Assembly (NCBI GenBank): GCA_016206515.1
Contig: JACQRN010000267.1
Coordinates: 1-14,892 of the forward strand
Direction: 5' to 3'
DNA from: Planctomycetota bacterium
GTDB lineage: Bacteria; Planctomycetota; SBBH01; JACQRN01
DNA: 14,892 nt
The translations under genes and the position numbers were made by a program. Shown here piece by piece: positions 1 through 7,751 of this stretch. The notes under the pieces are model-generated. The model ran no database searches. It was not told the origin of the DNA and saw only the letters and a program-made list of their open reading frames with translations. How positions within the stretch are numbered: the first letter of the stretch is position 1; the number at the start of each line of letters is the position of its first letter.

Positions 1-1
1 C

Positions 2-262
2 CTCAAGCCGTTCAGCGGGTTCTGCGCCGAAACCGCCGGGGCGTTCACCCTGTTCCTCGCCACCCAGCTCAAGATCCCCGTCTCGACCACGCACACGATC
101 ACCGGGGCGATCGTCGGGGTGGGGTCCACCCTCAAGTTCTCCGCGGTCAAGTGGGGCGTCGCCATGCGGATCGTCTGGGCCTGGGTCCTGACGATCCCCG
201 CCGCGGCGCTCGTCGCGGCGGGGTGCTTCTGGGCGATCCGGACGATGCACCCGGAGTTCTAG
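2..262 (+). CDS. pit: PiT-family inorganic phosphate permease, C-terminal part
   Basis: Partial gene entering from the left edge; the open frame starts at base 2 and ends at TAG 260-262, leaving the last 86 residues. The fragment carries the PiT-family (SLC20) repeat signature STTHTITGAIVGVG at about residues 27-40, followed by a hydrophobic helix (WAWVLTIPAAALVAAGCF) and a short polar tail, which is how PiT permeases end. Family members are inner-membrane, cation-coupled phosphate (or metal-phosphate) importers of low affinity. It ends 30 nt before phoB, so the low-affinity route, the Pho two-component pair and the high-affinity Pst system are adjacent. The family assignment is firm; the exact substrate and the N-terminal half cannot be seen. 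Confidence 0.9.
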   Translation, partial: LKPFSGFCAETAGAFTLFLATQLKIPVSTTHTITGAIVGVGSTLKFSAVKWGVAMRIVWAWVLTIPAAALVAAGCFWAIRTMHPEF

Positions 263-273
263 ACCCCGTCGGG

Positions 274-279
274 TACGCT
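274..279 (+). promoter_or_regulatory. Possible -10 box close to the phoB start
   Basis: TACGCT ends 13 nt before the phoB ATG. The same hexamer forms a convincing -10 in front of the kinase gene at 12929. No recognisable -35 lies 16-18 bp upstream, and phoB has no Shine-Dalgarno sequence, so a very short 5' leader is possible. Co-transcription with the upstream permease is equally possible. Confidence 0.3.
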
Positions 280-292
280 ACGCCCCGGACGG

Positions 293-988
293 ATGGCGCG
301 CGCCAAGATCGTCGTCGTGGAGGACGAGCCCGACATTCTCGAGGTCGTCCAGTACAACCTCGAGCGCGAGGGGCACCGCGTCCTGTGCGAGAAGGACGGG
401 GAGGCCGGGCTGCGCCGGATCGTGAAGGAGGCGCCGGACCTGGCGATCCTCGACCTGATGCTCCCGGGGATCGACGGCCTGGAGATCTGCCGGCGCCTGC
501 AGTCGGACCCCGCCACCCGTACGGTCCCGATCCTGATCCTGACCGCCAAGGCGGAGGAGAGCGACGTCGTCATCGGCCTGGGGCTCGGCGCCGACGACTA
601 CGTCACCAAGCCGTTCTCCCCCAAGGATCTCGTGGCGAGGGTCAAGGCGATCCTGCGCCGGGCCCCGCAGAGGACCGAAGCGGCCGGCGGCGCGATCGAG
701 CGGCACGGCCTGACGATCGACCCTACACGGCACGCGGCGACCGCCGACGGGAAGACGCTGACGCTCACCCCCACTGAATTCCGCCTCCTGCAATGCCTCG
801 CCTCGAACCCCGGCCGCGCGTTCCCGCGCGACCACCTTCTGACGCGAGTCATCGGCGAGGTCGCCTTCGTGACCGACCGGAACATCGACGCGCACGTCCG
901 ATCGATCCGGCGCAAGCTCGGGAAGCGCCGCGACCTGCTCGAGACCGTCCGCGGGGTCGGGTACCGGTTCCGGGAAGAGTCCCCGTAG
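293..988 (+). CDS. phoB: Phosphate regulon response regulator PhoB (OmpR/PhoB family)
   Basis: A 231-residue response regulator (E. coli PhoB is about the same length). The receiver domain (residues 4-120) shows the acidic pair E10/D11, phospho-acceptor D54 in AILDLMLPG, T84 in LILTAK and K106 in DDYVTKPFSP. The C-terminal winged helix (about 130-228) has the TLTPTEFRLLQ strand and the recognition helix region VTDRNIDAHVRSIRRKL, ending in the usual VRGVGYRF. It should bind 11-bp TTCACA-type repeats such as those at 2793 and 4176. The upstream frame offers no alternative ATG, GTG or TTG close by, so ATG 293 is used although no Shine-Dalgarno precedes it. phoR follows after 4 nt. The product class is firm; PhoB rather than a paralogue is inferred from context. 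Confidence 0.95.
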   Translation: MARAKIVVVEDEPDILEVVQYNLEREGHRVLCEKDGEAGLRRIVKEAPDLAILDLMLPGIDGLEICRRLQSDPATRTVPILILTAKAEESDVVIGLGLGADDYVTKPFSPKDLVARVKAILRRAPQRTEAAGGAIERHGLTIDPTRHAATADGKTLTLTPTEFRLLQCLASNPGRAFPRDHLLTRVIGEVAFVTDRNIDAHVRSIRRKLGKRRDLLETVRGVGYRFREESP

Positions 989-992
989 CCCC

Positions 993-2774
993 ATGGGCCT
1001 CCTCGGGCGCGTCTGGGCCGTCTGCGCCTTCCTGATCCTCGGGACGGCGGGGGCGGTCGGGTGGCTCGTCGACCGGCGGATCGAGCGCGACCTCCTCGAC
1101 GAGATCGAGCAGTCGCTCCGCGCGCGCGCGGCGCTTCTGGCCCCCCTCGCCTGGAGCTCGATGGAGACGCCCGACGCGGGCCTCCACGAGCGGCTCACCG
1201 CACTGGACCGGGAGACCGGGACGCGCCTGACGATCGTTCGGGAAGACGGCTCCGTCGTGGCCGACTCGCGCGAGGACGCAGCCCTCATGGAGAACCACCG
1301 CGACCGCCCCGAGATCGCCCAGGCGCGCGACGAGGGGTTCGGAATCTCCTTGCGCCACAGCCGGACGGTCCGCGAACGGATGATGTACGCGGCGCTCCCT
1401 CTGTGGCGCGACGGCGCCCTCGCAGGATTCGTCCGGACCGCGCTCCCCCTCCATTCGATCGATGCGCGCCGCTCTCACATCCGGCGCGCCGTATGGACCG
1501 GGACCGCCTTCGCGGCGCTTGCGGCACTCCTCCCCGCGTTCCTCCTGGCGCGCCGGGTGACCGGCCCGGCGCGTACGATGACCCGCGCCGCGCAGTCGAT
1601 CGCGCGCGGCGAGGGTGCGCGGGATCTCCCGCTCGACGCCCCGGGGGAGATCGGAGCCCTCGCCAGGGCGTTGCGCGACATGGACGGGGAACTCCAGACC
1701 CGGATGCGAACCCTTTCCTCCGAGAGAAACCAGCTCCGGGACGTCTTCTCCGGGATGACCGAGGGGATCGTCGCGATCGACCGCGATGAGAAGGTCACGC
1801 ACCTCAACGCCGCCGCGGAGAGGAGCCTCCAGGCGTCGGCCGCCGAGGCGAAAGGCCGGCCCCTGTGGGAGGTCACACGCCTGCGCGAGGTGTGCGACGC
1901 CGCCGCGCGCGCCCTGCGCGACGGCGCCCCGATCGCGGCCCAGATCCGGATCAGCGGACCCTCGCGCGAGAGAACGATCGACCTGCGGGCGGTCCCCCTC
2001 CGGGGGGCGGACGGGACGACCTCGGGGGCCGTCGTCGTCCTCGACGACGTCACGGAGCTGCGCCGCCTGGAAACCGTGCGGCGCGACTTCGTCGCGAACG
2101 TCTCGCACGAGATCAAGACTCCGGTGACGGCGCTCCGCGGCACGGTCGAGACGATCCTGGACGACCCCGCGATGCCGCCGGAACGGCAGAGGCGGTTCCT
2201 CGAGCGCGCCAAGGAGCAGGCGCTGCGGCTGACGGCTCTCGTGACGGATCTCCTGGCGCTCGCCCGCGCGGAATCGGCGACCGGGGAGATCGCCCGCGTC
2301 CCGCTCGATGCACGCTCTCCCGTGCAAGAGACGCTCGACGCGCTGCGAGCGGAGGCGGAGGGGAAGCGGCACGCCCTGACCGCCGATCTCCCCCCCTCGC
2401 CGCTGGCCGTCCTCGCCGAGGGCGAGGCGCTGCGGCAGATCGCGGGGAACCTCCTGGACAACGCGATCAAGTACACGCCGGAGGGGGGATCGATCCGCGT
2501 CCGGCTGGCGGCCGATGGAAACCACGCCCTCCTGGAGGTCTCCGACAACGGGATCGGGATCGAGCCGCGCGACCAGGAGCGGATCTTCGAGCGGTTCTAC
2601 CGCGTCGACAAGTCGCGCGGCCGGGACACGGGCGGCACCGGCCTCGGGTTGAGCATCGTCCGCCATCTCGCCCTGGCCCTCGGCGGGGAAGTTTCCGTCG
2701 AGAGCGCACCGGGGCGAGGCAGCGTCTTCCGCGTGCGGATCCCGCTGGAGGCGCCCTCCGCGCCCGTCCCGTAG
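993..2774 (+). CDS. phoR: Phosphate regulon sensor histidine kinase PhoR
   Basis: A 593-residue membrane histidine kinase starting 4 nt after the phoB stop. TM1 lies at about residues 6-26. A periplasmic domain of roughly 140 residues follows, then TM2 at about 166-187, a HAMP linker (about 188-240), a PAS domain (about 243-355), the HisKA H-box FVANVSHEIKTP with H372, and a HATPase domain. The HATPase N-box GNLLDNAIKY spans 485-494, the G1 box is at 518-523, and the F/G2 boxes with TGGTGLGLSIV span 546-556. E. coli PhoR lacks the large periplasmic domain; this layout is closer to PhoR of Bacillus and many diderm soil bacteria. Known role: autophosphorylates when phosphate is scarce and phosphorylates PhoB, held in check by PstSCAB-PhoU. 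All catalytic motifs are intact. Confidence 0.95.
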   Translation: MGLLGRVWAVCAFLILGTAGAVGWLVDRRIERDLLDEIEQSLRARAALLAPLAWSSMETPDAGLHERLTALDRETGTRLTIVREDGSVVADSREDAALMENHRDRPEIAQARDEGFGISLRHSRTVRERMMYAALPLWRDGALAGFVRTALPLHSIDARRSHIRRAVWTGTAFAALAALLPAFLLARRVTGPARTMTRAAQSIARGEGARDLPLDAPGEIGALARALRDMDGELQTRMRTLSSERNQLRDVFSGMTEGIVAIDRDEKVTHLNAAAERSLQASAAEAKGRPLWEVTRLREVCDAAARALRDGAPIAAQIRISGPSRERTIDLRAVPLRGADGTTSGAVVVLDDVTELRRLETVRRDFVANVSHEIKTPVTALRGTVETILDDPAMPPERQRRFLERAKEQALRLTALVTDLLALARAESATGEIARVPLDARSPVQETLDALRAEAEGKRHALTADLPPSPLAVLAEGEALRQIAGNLLDNAIKYTPEGGSIRVRLAADGNHALLEVSDNGIGIEPRDQERIFERFYRVDKSRGRDTGGTGLGLSIVRHLALALGGEVSVESAPGRGSVFRVRIPLEAPSAPVP

Positions 2775-2790
2775 GCCGGGCTTCCCGGTC
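2774..2790 (+). terminator. Weak terminator-like hairpin after phoR
   Basis: A CCGGG/CCCGG stem with a CTT loop, extended by one GU and one GC pair, begins on the last base of the phoR stop and is followed by only TTT (2792-2794). It also abuts the PHO box. The T run is too short for a confident intrinsic terminator. Confidence 0.3.
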
Positions 2791-2823
2791 CTTTCACATC
2801 CCCTTCACACGCCCTTCACACGT
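2791..2823 (+). promoter_or_regulatory. PHO box (three 11-bp PhoB half sites) upstream of the porin
   Basis: Three perfect TTCACA hexamers start at 2793, 2804 and 2815, spaced exactly 11 bp, so each 11-bp unit reads roughly CYTTCACAYGY. An 11-bp direct repeat of a CTGTCAT- or TTCACA-like half site is the known arrangement of PhoB/PhoP binding sites. The array lies 48-78 bp before the porin ATG, a suitable place for activator binding at the -35 region. The -10 is not obvious; CATCCT at 2830-2835 is the best candidate. Confidence 0.85.
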
Positions 2824-2870
2824 TCGCTCCATCCTTCCGCCGACTGGACGGCACGGAAAGGAGCGGGGGA

Positions 2871-4166
2871 ATGCGGAGATTCCGGATGTGGGTGGCGGGC
2901 GGAGCGGTCGGCGGGGCATTGTGCGCCGCGGGGATCCCAGCGGCACTGGTCGCGGAGGAGACCTCCATCGAGGAACGGCTTGCGCGACTGGAGGAGATGG
3001 CAAGCCGCTCGGGGGGCGGGTTCCTCTCCGCGAAGGGGGACTGGTTCTCTCTCGGCGGCGAGGTGGAGTTCGAGTACATCGATGCGCAGTTCGAACCCGC
3101 GCAGGATTCCTCCGCCTCGGACTCCCCGTTCGTTCACATCGACAAGTGGGTCCTGTACCCGAAGGTCACCCTGTCGGACGACGTGTCGATGACCGGCGAG
3201 ATCGAGTTCACCCCGACCGCGGCGCGCGTCGAGGAGTGGCACGTTACGTTCGGCGGCTTCCCGTGGGGATCCTGGCTGCGGGTCGGCTTCGACGAACGGT
3301 TCTCGAAGGCAAACGGAGAGTTCGACATGGCGAACCGCCTCACCGAGGACTACCCGATGATCGGGACCGCCTGGTGGCGCGACGAGGAGTACGCGGTGAC
3401 CTGGGGCGGGAAGGTGTCGCCGAAGGACCTGGCGTGGCTCCAGTCGGTCGGGTGGCGCCTCACCTGGGGGGACGGGCTCGAGCTCAACGAGCGCCAGCAG
3501 ACCGAGAACGACACCTACGAGATCACCCACGACGACGACCAGGCGGCAGACACCCTCAAGGAGAAGAACGAGGTCGGCGCCGGGCTGGTGTTCGGCTTCG
3601 ATCCGATCCACGAGACGTACAAGTTCGACGTCGCCGTTTGGAGCTATCACAGCAACCTCAACCGGGACGAGCAGGCGAGACTGCGGGCGATCACCGGATA
3701 CACCGCGATCCTGGAGCCGGAGGCGGCGCCTTCGAACGGCGCGCCGCTGGTCGACGAGACGCAGGAGCGCTTCGGCATCCGCAGCACCCACGTCTACCGC
3801 GGCGTCACGGTCACGGGGGAGTACGCCACCGCCGAGGACGGGAAGCTCGACCGGCACGGCGAGTACCTGCAGGGGGCGTACAAGTTCCGGTTCGACCCGC
3901 TCTGGCGGCGGTACCTCACCTCGGTGGAACCTGTCGTGCGCGTCGAGCGGTACACGGTGGAGAACCTCCCGAGGAGCTTCTCCCACGCGGAGACCTGGGA
4001 CCGGGAGAAGACGACCCTGGCGGCGCTGGTCGGAGTCGCCCATGGGACGATGCTGAAGATCGAGCACTACGACAACGAGGAGAGGACCGGCGGGGACGAC
4101 GACGTGCTGACTCCCAGCGACCCGCACAACGACGAATGGATGATCCAGCTGGAGGTGAAGTTCTGA
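2871..4166 (+). CDS. Outer-membrane porin under Pho control (OprO/OprP-like candidate)
   Basis: A 431-residue exported protein. It has a basic N-terminus with a hydrophobic signal segment (about 4-28, possible cleavage after ALVA at 28) and a short heptad-like helix (IEERLARLEEMASRS, about 32-46), as in trimeric or coiled-coil-tethered porins. The rest is an alternating aromatic/polar beta-rich sequence ending in IQLEVKF, where the terminal Phe is the usual beta-barrel assembly signal. The start is fixed by AAAGGAG at 2857-2863, 7 nt before ATG. Location between PhoBR and Pst, with a PHO box immediately upstream, suggests an outer-membrane channel for phosphate or a phosphate-containing anion, functionally like OprP/OprO. 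I cannot confirm membership of that family from sequence alone. It could instead be a general porin induced by phosphate starvation. Confidence 0.8.
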   Translation: MRRFRMWVAGGAVGGALCAAGIPAALVAEETSIEERLARLEEMASRSGGGFLSAKGDWFSLGGEVEFEYIDAQFEPAQDSSASDSPFVHIDKWVLYPKVTLSDDVSMTGEIEFTPTAARVEEWHVTFGGFPWGSWLRVGFDERFSKANGEFDMANRLTEDYPMIGTAWWRDEEYAVTWGGKVSPKDLAWLQSVGWRLTWGDGLELNERQQTENDTYEITHDDDQAADTLKEKNEVGAGLVFGFDPIHETYKFDVAVWSYHSNLNRDEQARLRAITGYTAILEPEAAPSNGAPLVDETQERFGIRSTHVYRGVTVTGEYATAEDGKLDRHGEYLQGAYKFRFDPLWRRYLTSVEPVVRVERYTVENLPRSFSHAETWDREKTTLAALVGVAHGTMLKIEHYDNEERTGGDDDVLTPSDPHNDEWMIQLEVKF

Positions 4167-4173
4167 CCGCAAA

Positions 4174-4206
4174 CCTTCACCCAGTCTTTACGGGATCTTC
4201 ACAAAC
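4174..4206 (+). promoter_or_regulatory. PHO box (three 11-bp PhoB half sites) upstream of pstS
   Basis: Half sites TTCACC (4176), TTTACG (4187) and TTCACA (4198) repeat at exact 11-bp spacing, matching the array before the porin but more degenerate in the first two units. The array starts 8 nt after the porin stop and ends 30 nt before the pstS ATG, so pstS has its own Pho-dependent promoter. No clear -10 is visible; the AT-richer GATAGACCAT at 4211-4220 is the best candidate. Confidence 0.85.
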
Positions 4207-4236
4207 GGCGGATAGACCATCGAAAAGGAGGCACGG

Positions 4237-5232
4237 ATGAAGACGAGGATGAAGACAAAGAAGACGGCAGGCGGATGGGCGATCGCGGGCTTGGCCCTGG
4301 CGGGAATCGCCGGGGCGGACATGGCCGCGCTGCGCGGGACGATCCGGGTCGACGGGTCGAGCACCGTCTTCCCGATCACCGAGGCGGTCGCCGAGGAGTT
4401 CGGAGCCGTCGCCCGCGGGGTACGGGTCACGGTCGGGATCTCGGGGACCGGCGGCGGGTTCAAGCGGTTCTGCGTCGGGGAGACCGACATCAACGACGCC
4501 TCCCGCCCGATCCAGTCGAAGGAGGCTTCGACCGCGCAGGAGCGGGGGATCACGTTCATCGAACTGCCGGTCGCCTTCGACGGCCTCTCGGTCGTCGTCA
4601 ACCCGTCAAACTCCTTCGTCGACCACCTAACGGTCGCCGAGCTGCGCGCGATCTGGGAGCCGTCAAGCACCGTCCGGACCTGGAGGGATGTGCGCCCCGC
4701 CTGGCCGGACCGGGAGATCAAGCTGTACGGTCCCGGGACCGACTCGGGGACGTTCGACTACTTCACGGAGGTGATCTGCGGCCGCGCGCAAGCCTCCCGC
4801 GCCGACTACACGGCGAGCGAGGACGACAACACGCTGGTGCAGGGGGTCGCGGGGGACGCCGACGCCCTGGGGTACTTCGGGTACGCCTATTACGTCGCCA
4901 ACCGGGAGCAGCTGAAGGTCGTCCCGATCGACGGAGGAAACGGCCCCGTCACGCCGAGCGAGGAGACGATCCGCACCGGGACGTACGCGCCCCTGTCGCG
5001 GCCGATCTTCATCTACGTCAGCGGGGAGGCTTCGCGTCGGCCGGAAGTGGCCGGGTTCGTGGAGTTCTACCTGGAGCACGTCGGGGAACTTGCGACCGAG
5101 GTCGGGTACATCGCCCTCCCCGAAACCGTGTACGCCCTGGCGCGCGCACGCTTCGCCGACCGGGTCACCGGCACGGTGTACGGCCGCGGCTCCGCGGGAA
5201 GGTCCCTGGAGGAGTTATTTGCGCGGCGCTAG
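4237..5232 (+). CDS. pstS: Phosphate ABC transporter periplasmic phosphate-binding protein PstS
   Basis: A 331-residue periplasmic receptor. A basic start (MKTRMKTKKT) and hydrophobic stretch (about 13-30) form a Sec signal with likely cleavage around A26-A31. Phosphate-binding motifs are all present: VDGSSTVFPIT (38-48), SGTGGGF (69-75), DASRPI (87-92) and GPGTDSGTFDYF (165-176), plus DALGYFGYAYY (209-219). Known role: binds orthophosphate with high affinity and delivers it to PstCAB. AAGGAGG at 4225-4231, 5 nt before ATG, supports this start. A PHO box lies directly upstream and pstC overlaps the 3' end. The protein lacks a lipobox cysteine, so it should be soluble in the periplasm. Confidence 0.96.
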   Translation: MKTRMKTKKTAGGWAIAGLALAGIAGADMAALRGTIRVDGSSTVFPITEAVAEEFGAVARGVRVTVGISGTGGGFKRFCVGETDINDASRPIQSKEASTAQERGITFIELPVAFDGLSVVVNPSNSFVDHLTVAELRAIWEPSSTVRTWRDVRPAWPDREIKLYGPGTDSGTFDYFTEVICGRAQASRADYTASEDDNTLVQGVAGDADALGYFGYAYYVANREQLKVVPIDGGNGPVTPSEETIRTGTYAPLSRPIFIYVSGEASRRPEVAGFVEFYLEHVGELATEVGYIALPETVYALARARFADRVTGTVYGRGSAGRSLEELFARR

Positions 5233-6100
5233 GACGGAGGGCGCGATCGAACGCGCCCTCTTCTTTTGCACATCGCTGTCGATCGCGACCACCCTCGGGA
5301 TCATCGCCGTCCTCGTCTATGAGGGGATCGGCTTCGCCCGGGAGGTCCCGCTCGGCTCGTTCCTGTTCGGCACGCGCTGGGCCCCGCTCCTCGAACCGCG
5401 CTCCTACGGCGTCCTCCCCCTGGTCTGCGGGACGGCGCTCATCGTCGCGGGGGCGTCCCTCCTGGCGGTCCCCCTGGGCCTCGCCGGGGCGATCTACCTG
5501 AGCGAGCAGGCGTCCGAGAGGACGCGCGCGGTCCTCAAGCCGGTCCTGGAGATCCTCGCGGGGATCCCGACGGTCGTGTACGGCTACTTCGGCCTGACGT
5601 TCGTCACGCCGCTCCTGCGCGACGCCTTCCCCTCGACGGACATCTTCAACGCCGCCAGCGGAGCGATCGTCGTCGGGATCATGGTGCTCCCCCTGATCAC
5701 CTCGCTGTGCGACGAGGCGCTGCGCGCGGTGCCGCTCTCCATCCGCCAGGCCGCGTACGCGCTCGGGGCGACCCCGTGCGAGGTCTCCACGAAGGTCGTG
5801 CTCCCCGGGGCGCTGTCGGGGGTCCTGGCGGCCGTGATCCTCGCGATGTCCCGGGCGATCGGCGAGACAATGGCGGTGGCGCTCGCGGCCGGATCCACGC
5901 CGAAGCTCACGCTGAACCCCCTCGAGAGCATCCAGACGATGACCGCCTACATCGTGCAGGTCTCCCTGGGGGACACCCCCGCCGGGACGATCGCGTACCA
6001 CACGATCTTCGCGGTCGGCGCGCTCCTGTTCCTGATGACCCTCGGGATGAATCTCGTCTCGCACAGGATCCTGCGGCGGTACCACAGGGCGTACGAATAA
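5219..6100 (+). CDS. pstC: Phosphate ABC transporter permease PstC (TTG start)
   Basis: Inner-membrane permease, 293 residues from a TTG start at 5219, preceded by GGAGGAG (5208-5214) at 4 nt. No ATG, GTG or other TTG fits between here and TM1 (about residues 13-37). The frame does continue upstream to an ATG at 5090, but that would put 43 Pro/Arg-rich residues inside pstS. The gene overlaps the last 14 nt of pstS. About six TM segments are visible, with the BPD/EAA loop EALRAVPLSIRQAAYALGAT at 166-185 contacting PstB. Codons 7-14 lie within a terminator-like hairpin (see 5237-5267). It partners PstA in the phosphate channel. The family is certain; the start codon is inferred. Confidence 0.93.
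   Translation: MRGARTEGAIERALFFCTSLSIATTLGIIAVLVYEGIGFAREVPLGSFLFGTRWAPLLEPRSYGVLPLVCGTALIVAGASLLAVPLGLAGAIYLSEQASERTRAVLKPVLEILAGIPTVVYGYFGLTFVTPLLRDAFPSTDIFNAASGAIVVGIMVLPLITSLCDEALRAVPLSIRQAAYALGATPCEVSTKVVLPGALSGVLAAVILAMSRAIGETMAVALAAGSTPKLTLNPLESIQTMTAYIVQVSLGDTPAGTIAYHTIFAVGALLFLMTLGMNLVSHRILRRYHRAYE
5237..5267 (+). terminator. Terminator/attenuator-like hairpin at the pstS-pstC junction
   Basis: GAGGGCGCG (5237-5245) pairs perfectly with CGCGCCCTC (5252-5260) around a 6-nt loop, and TTCTTTT follows (5261-5267). The stem begins 5 nt after the pstS stop and lies inside the first codons of pstC. This is the form of an intrinsic terminator, though the T run is broken by a C. Complete termination would silence the pst operon, so partial termination or 3'-end protection of pstS mRNA is more likely. 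The E. coli pstS-pstC gap holds a REP element thought to serve a comparable purpose. Confidence 0.6.
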
Positions 6101-6996
6101 TGAGCGACGCGCAGCGCGAAGCGTGCAGCGTACAGCAGGAAAAGCGGCTCGCCCGCCGGCGCGCGGTCTCCGCGGCGTTCGGTGTCGCCTGCCGCGTCCT
6201 CACCTGGGCGGGGGTCGCGGTGCTCGGCGTCCTGCTCTGGCACGTGGCCCGGGCCGGCCTGCCGTGGCTCGACCTGCAGTTCCTGACCTCCTTCCCCTCC
6301 CGCAAGCCGGACAAGGCGGGGATCCTGGCGGCGCTCTGCGGGACCGGGTGGCTCATCGCCCTGACAATGCTCCTGGCGGTCCCGCTGGGGGTCGCCAGCG
6401 CCGTCTATCTCGAGGAGTACGGCCGACGCGGGCGATGGGCGTCCTTCCTCTCCGTGAACATCGCGAACCTCGCGGGGGTCCCGTCGATCGTCTACGGAAT
6501 CCTGGGGCTCACCTTGTTCGTCCGCGGACTCCATCTCGGGACCAGCCTCGTGGCCGGGGCGATGACCATGACGCTCCTGATCCTGCCGGTGGTGATCCTC
6601 GCCTCGCGCGAGGCGATCCGGGCGGTCCCCGGCACGATCCGGCAGGCCGCCTTCGCCCTGGGCGCCACGCGCTGGCAGGTGGTGCGGCACCACGTCGTCC
6701 CCGCCTCTCTCCCGGGACTCCTCACCGGCGTGATCCTCTCGACGTCCCGCGCGTTCGGGGAGACCGCGCCGCTGATCATGATGGGGGCGCTCACGTACGT
6801 CGCCTTCGTCCCGAAGCATCCGATGGAGGCGTTCACGGTCCTGCCGATCCAGGTGTTCAACTGGGCGTCCCGCCCCCAGAAGGAATTCCACGGCCTGGCG
6901 GCGGCGGGGATCCTCGTGCTCCTGGCGGTGCTCCTGGCGATGAACGCCTCCGCGATCGTGATCCGCTTCCGGGCGAGCCGGAGGTTCCGATGGTGA
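6100..6996 (+). CDS. pstA: Phosphate ABC transporter permease PstA
   Basis: A 298-residue inner-membrane permease whose ATG shares one base with the pstC stop (TAATG), indicating translational coupling. A basic cytosolic N-terminus (about 1-28) precedes TM1 (about 29-50). Further TM segments and the EAA loop EAIRAVPGTIRQAAFALGAT (171-190) follow, closely matching the equivalent loop in PstC. RAFGETAPLIMMGA, typical of PstA, is present further on. It forms the phosphate channel with PstC. The longer upstream frame overlaps pstC and is not used. Confidence 0.95.
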   Translation: MSDAQREACSVQQEKRLARRRAVSAAFGVACRVLTWAGVAVLGVLLWHVARAGLPWLDLQFLTSFPSRKPDKAGILAALCGTGWLIALTMLLAVPLGVASAVYLEEYGRRGRWASFLSVNIANLAGVPSIVYGILGLTLFVRGLHLGTSLVAGAMTMTLLILPVVILASREAIRAVPGTIRQAAFALGATRWQVVRHHVVPASLPGLLTGVILSTSRAFGETAPLIMMGALTYVAFVPKHPMEAFTVLPIQVFNWASRPQKEFHGLAAAGILVLLAVLLAMNASAIVIRFRASRRFRW

Positions 6997-7751
6997 ACGC
7001 GGTAGTCCTCGAGACCCGCAACCTGACGATCCGGTACGGGGCTTCGCCGGCGATCCGGGACGTGACGATCTCGATCCCCGAGAAGCGGATCACGGCGATC
7101 ATCGGCCCCTCCGGGTGCGGCAAGAGCACGCTCCTGCGCGCCTTCAACCGGATGAACGACTTCATCCCCGGCGCGAGCCACGAGGGGGCGGTCCTGTTCC
7201 GGGACCGGGACCTCTATGCAAACGACACCGACCCCGTCGAGGTCCGCCGCCGGATCGGCATGGTCTTCCAGAAGCCGAACCCGTTCCCGAAGTCGGTCTT
7301 CGAGAACGTCGCCTGGGGCCCGCGGATCAACGGGCTCGCCCGGCGCTCGGAGCTCGCGGACCTCGTGGAGCGGTCGCTCCGCCGCGCGGGGCTGTGGGAC
7401 GAGGTGAAGGACCGCCTTGCCTCGAACGGGCTGTCGCTCTCCGGTGGCCAGCAGCAGAGGCTCTGCCTGGCGCGCGCTCTCGCCATGGAGCCGGAGGTGA
7501 TCCTCCTCGACGAGCCGTGCTCCGCGCTCGACCCGGTCTCGACCGCCCGGATCGAGGACCTCCTGTTCGAGCTGAAGGAGCGGTACGCGATGGTCGTCGT
7601 CACCCATAACATGCAGCAGGCCGCGCGCCTGGCGGACGTCACGGCGTTCTTCGACGCGGGGCGCCTCGTCGAGTTCGGAGAGACACCCCAGGTGTTCACC
7701 CGCCCGCGCGAGAAGCGAACGGAGGAGTACGTGACGGGGAGGTTCGGCTAA
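6990..7751 (+). CDS. pstB: Phosphate ABC transporter ATP-binding protein PstB
   Basis: A 253-residue ABC ATPase of normal PstB length. Walker A is GPSGCGKST (39-47), the Q-loop glutamine is Q94 in MVFQKPNPFPKS (a PstB hallmark), the signature is LSGGQ (150-154), Walker B is ILLDEP (171-176) and the switch histidine is H206. The start ATG 6990 overlaps the last 7 nt of pstA and follows GGAGG at 6980-6984 by 5 nt; GTG 6993 is an alternative two residues shorter. The much longer open frame upstream lies within pstA and is discarded. It powers PstCA; in the known system it also takes part in the phosphate signal to PhoR. Confidence 0.97.
   Translation: MVNAVVLETRNLTIRYGASPAIRDVTISIPEKRITAIIGPSGCGKSTLLRAFNRMNDFIPGASHEGAVLFRDRDLYANDTDPVEVRRRIGMVFQKPNPFPKSVFENVAWGPRINGLARRSELADLVERSLRRAGLWDEVKDRLASNGLSLSGGQQQRLCLARALAMEPEVILLDEPCSALDPVSTARIEDLLFELKERYAMVVVTHNMQQAARLADVTAFFDAGRLVEFGETPQVFTRPREKRTEEYVTGRFG

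Noticed and set aside
849..2666. Long minus-strand open frame opposite phoR
   Set aside because: Low-complexity Arg/Pro/Gly/Ala protein mirroring phoR codons; no Shine-Dalgarno, no motif.
1865..4240. A 791-residue open frame spanning the end of phoR, the PHO box and the porin
   Set aside because: Arg/Pro/Gly-rich composition with no domain; a frame shadow caused by high GC. Two well-supported genes occupy the same bases in other frames.
5090..5218. Longer pstC beginning at ATG 5090
   Set aside because: It would place 43 Pro/Arg-rich residues before TM1 wholly inside pstS and has no ribosome binding site; TTG 5219 with GGAGGAG is better.
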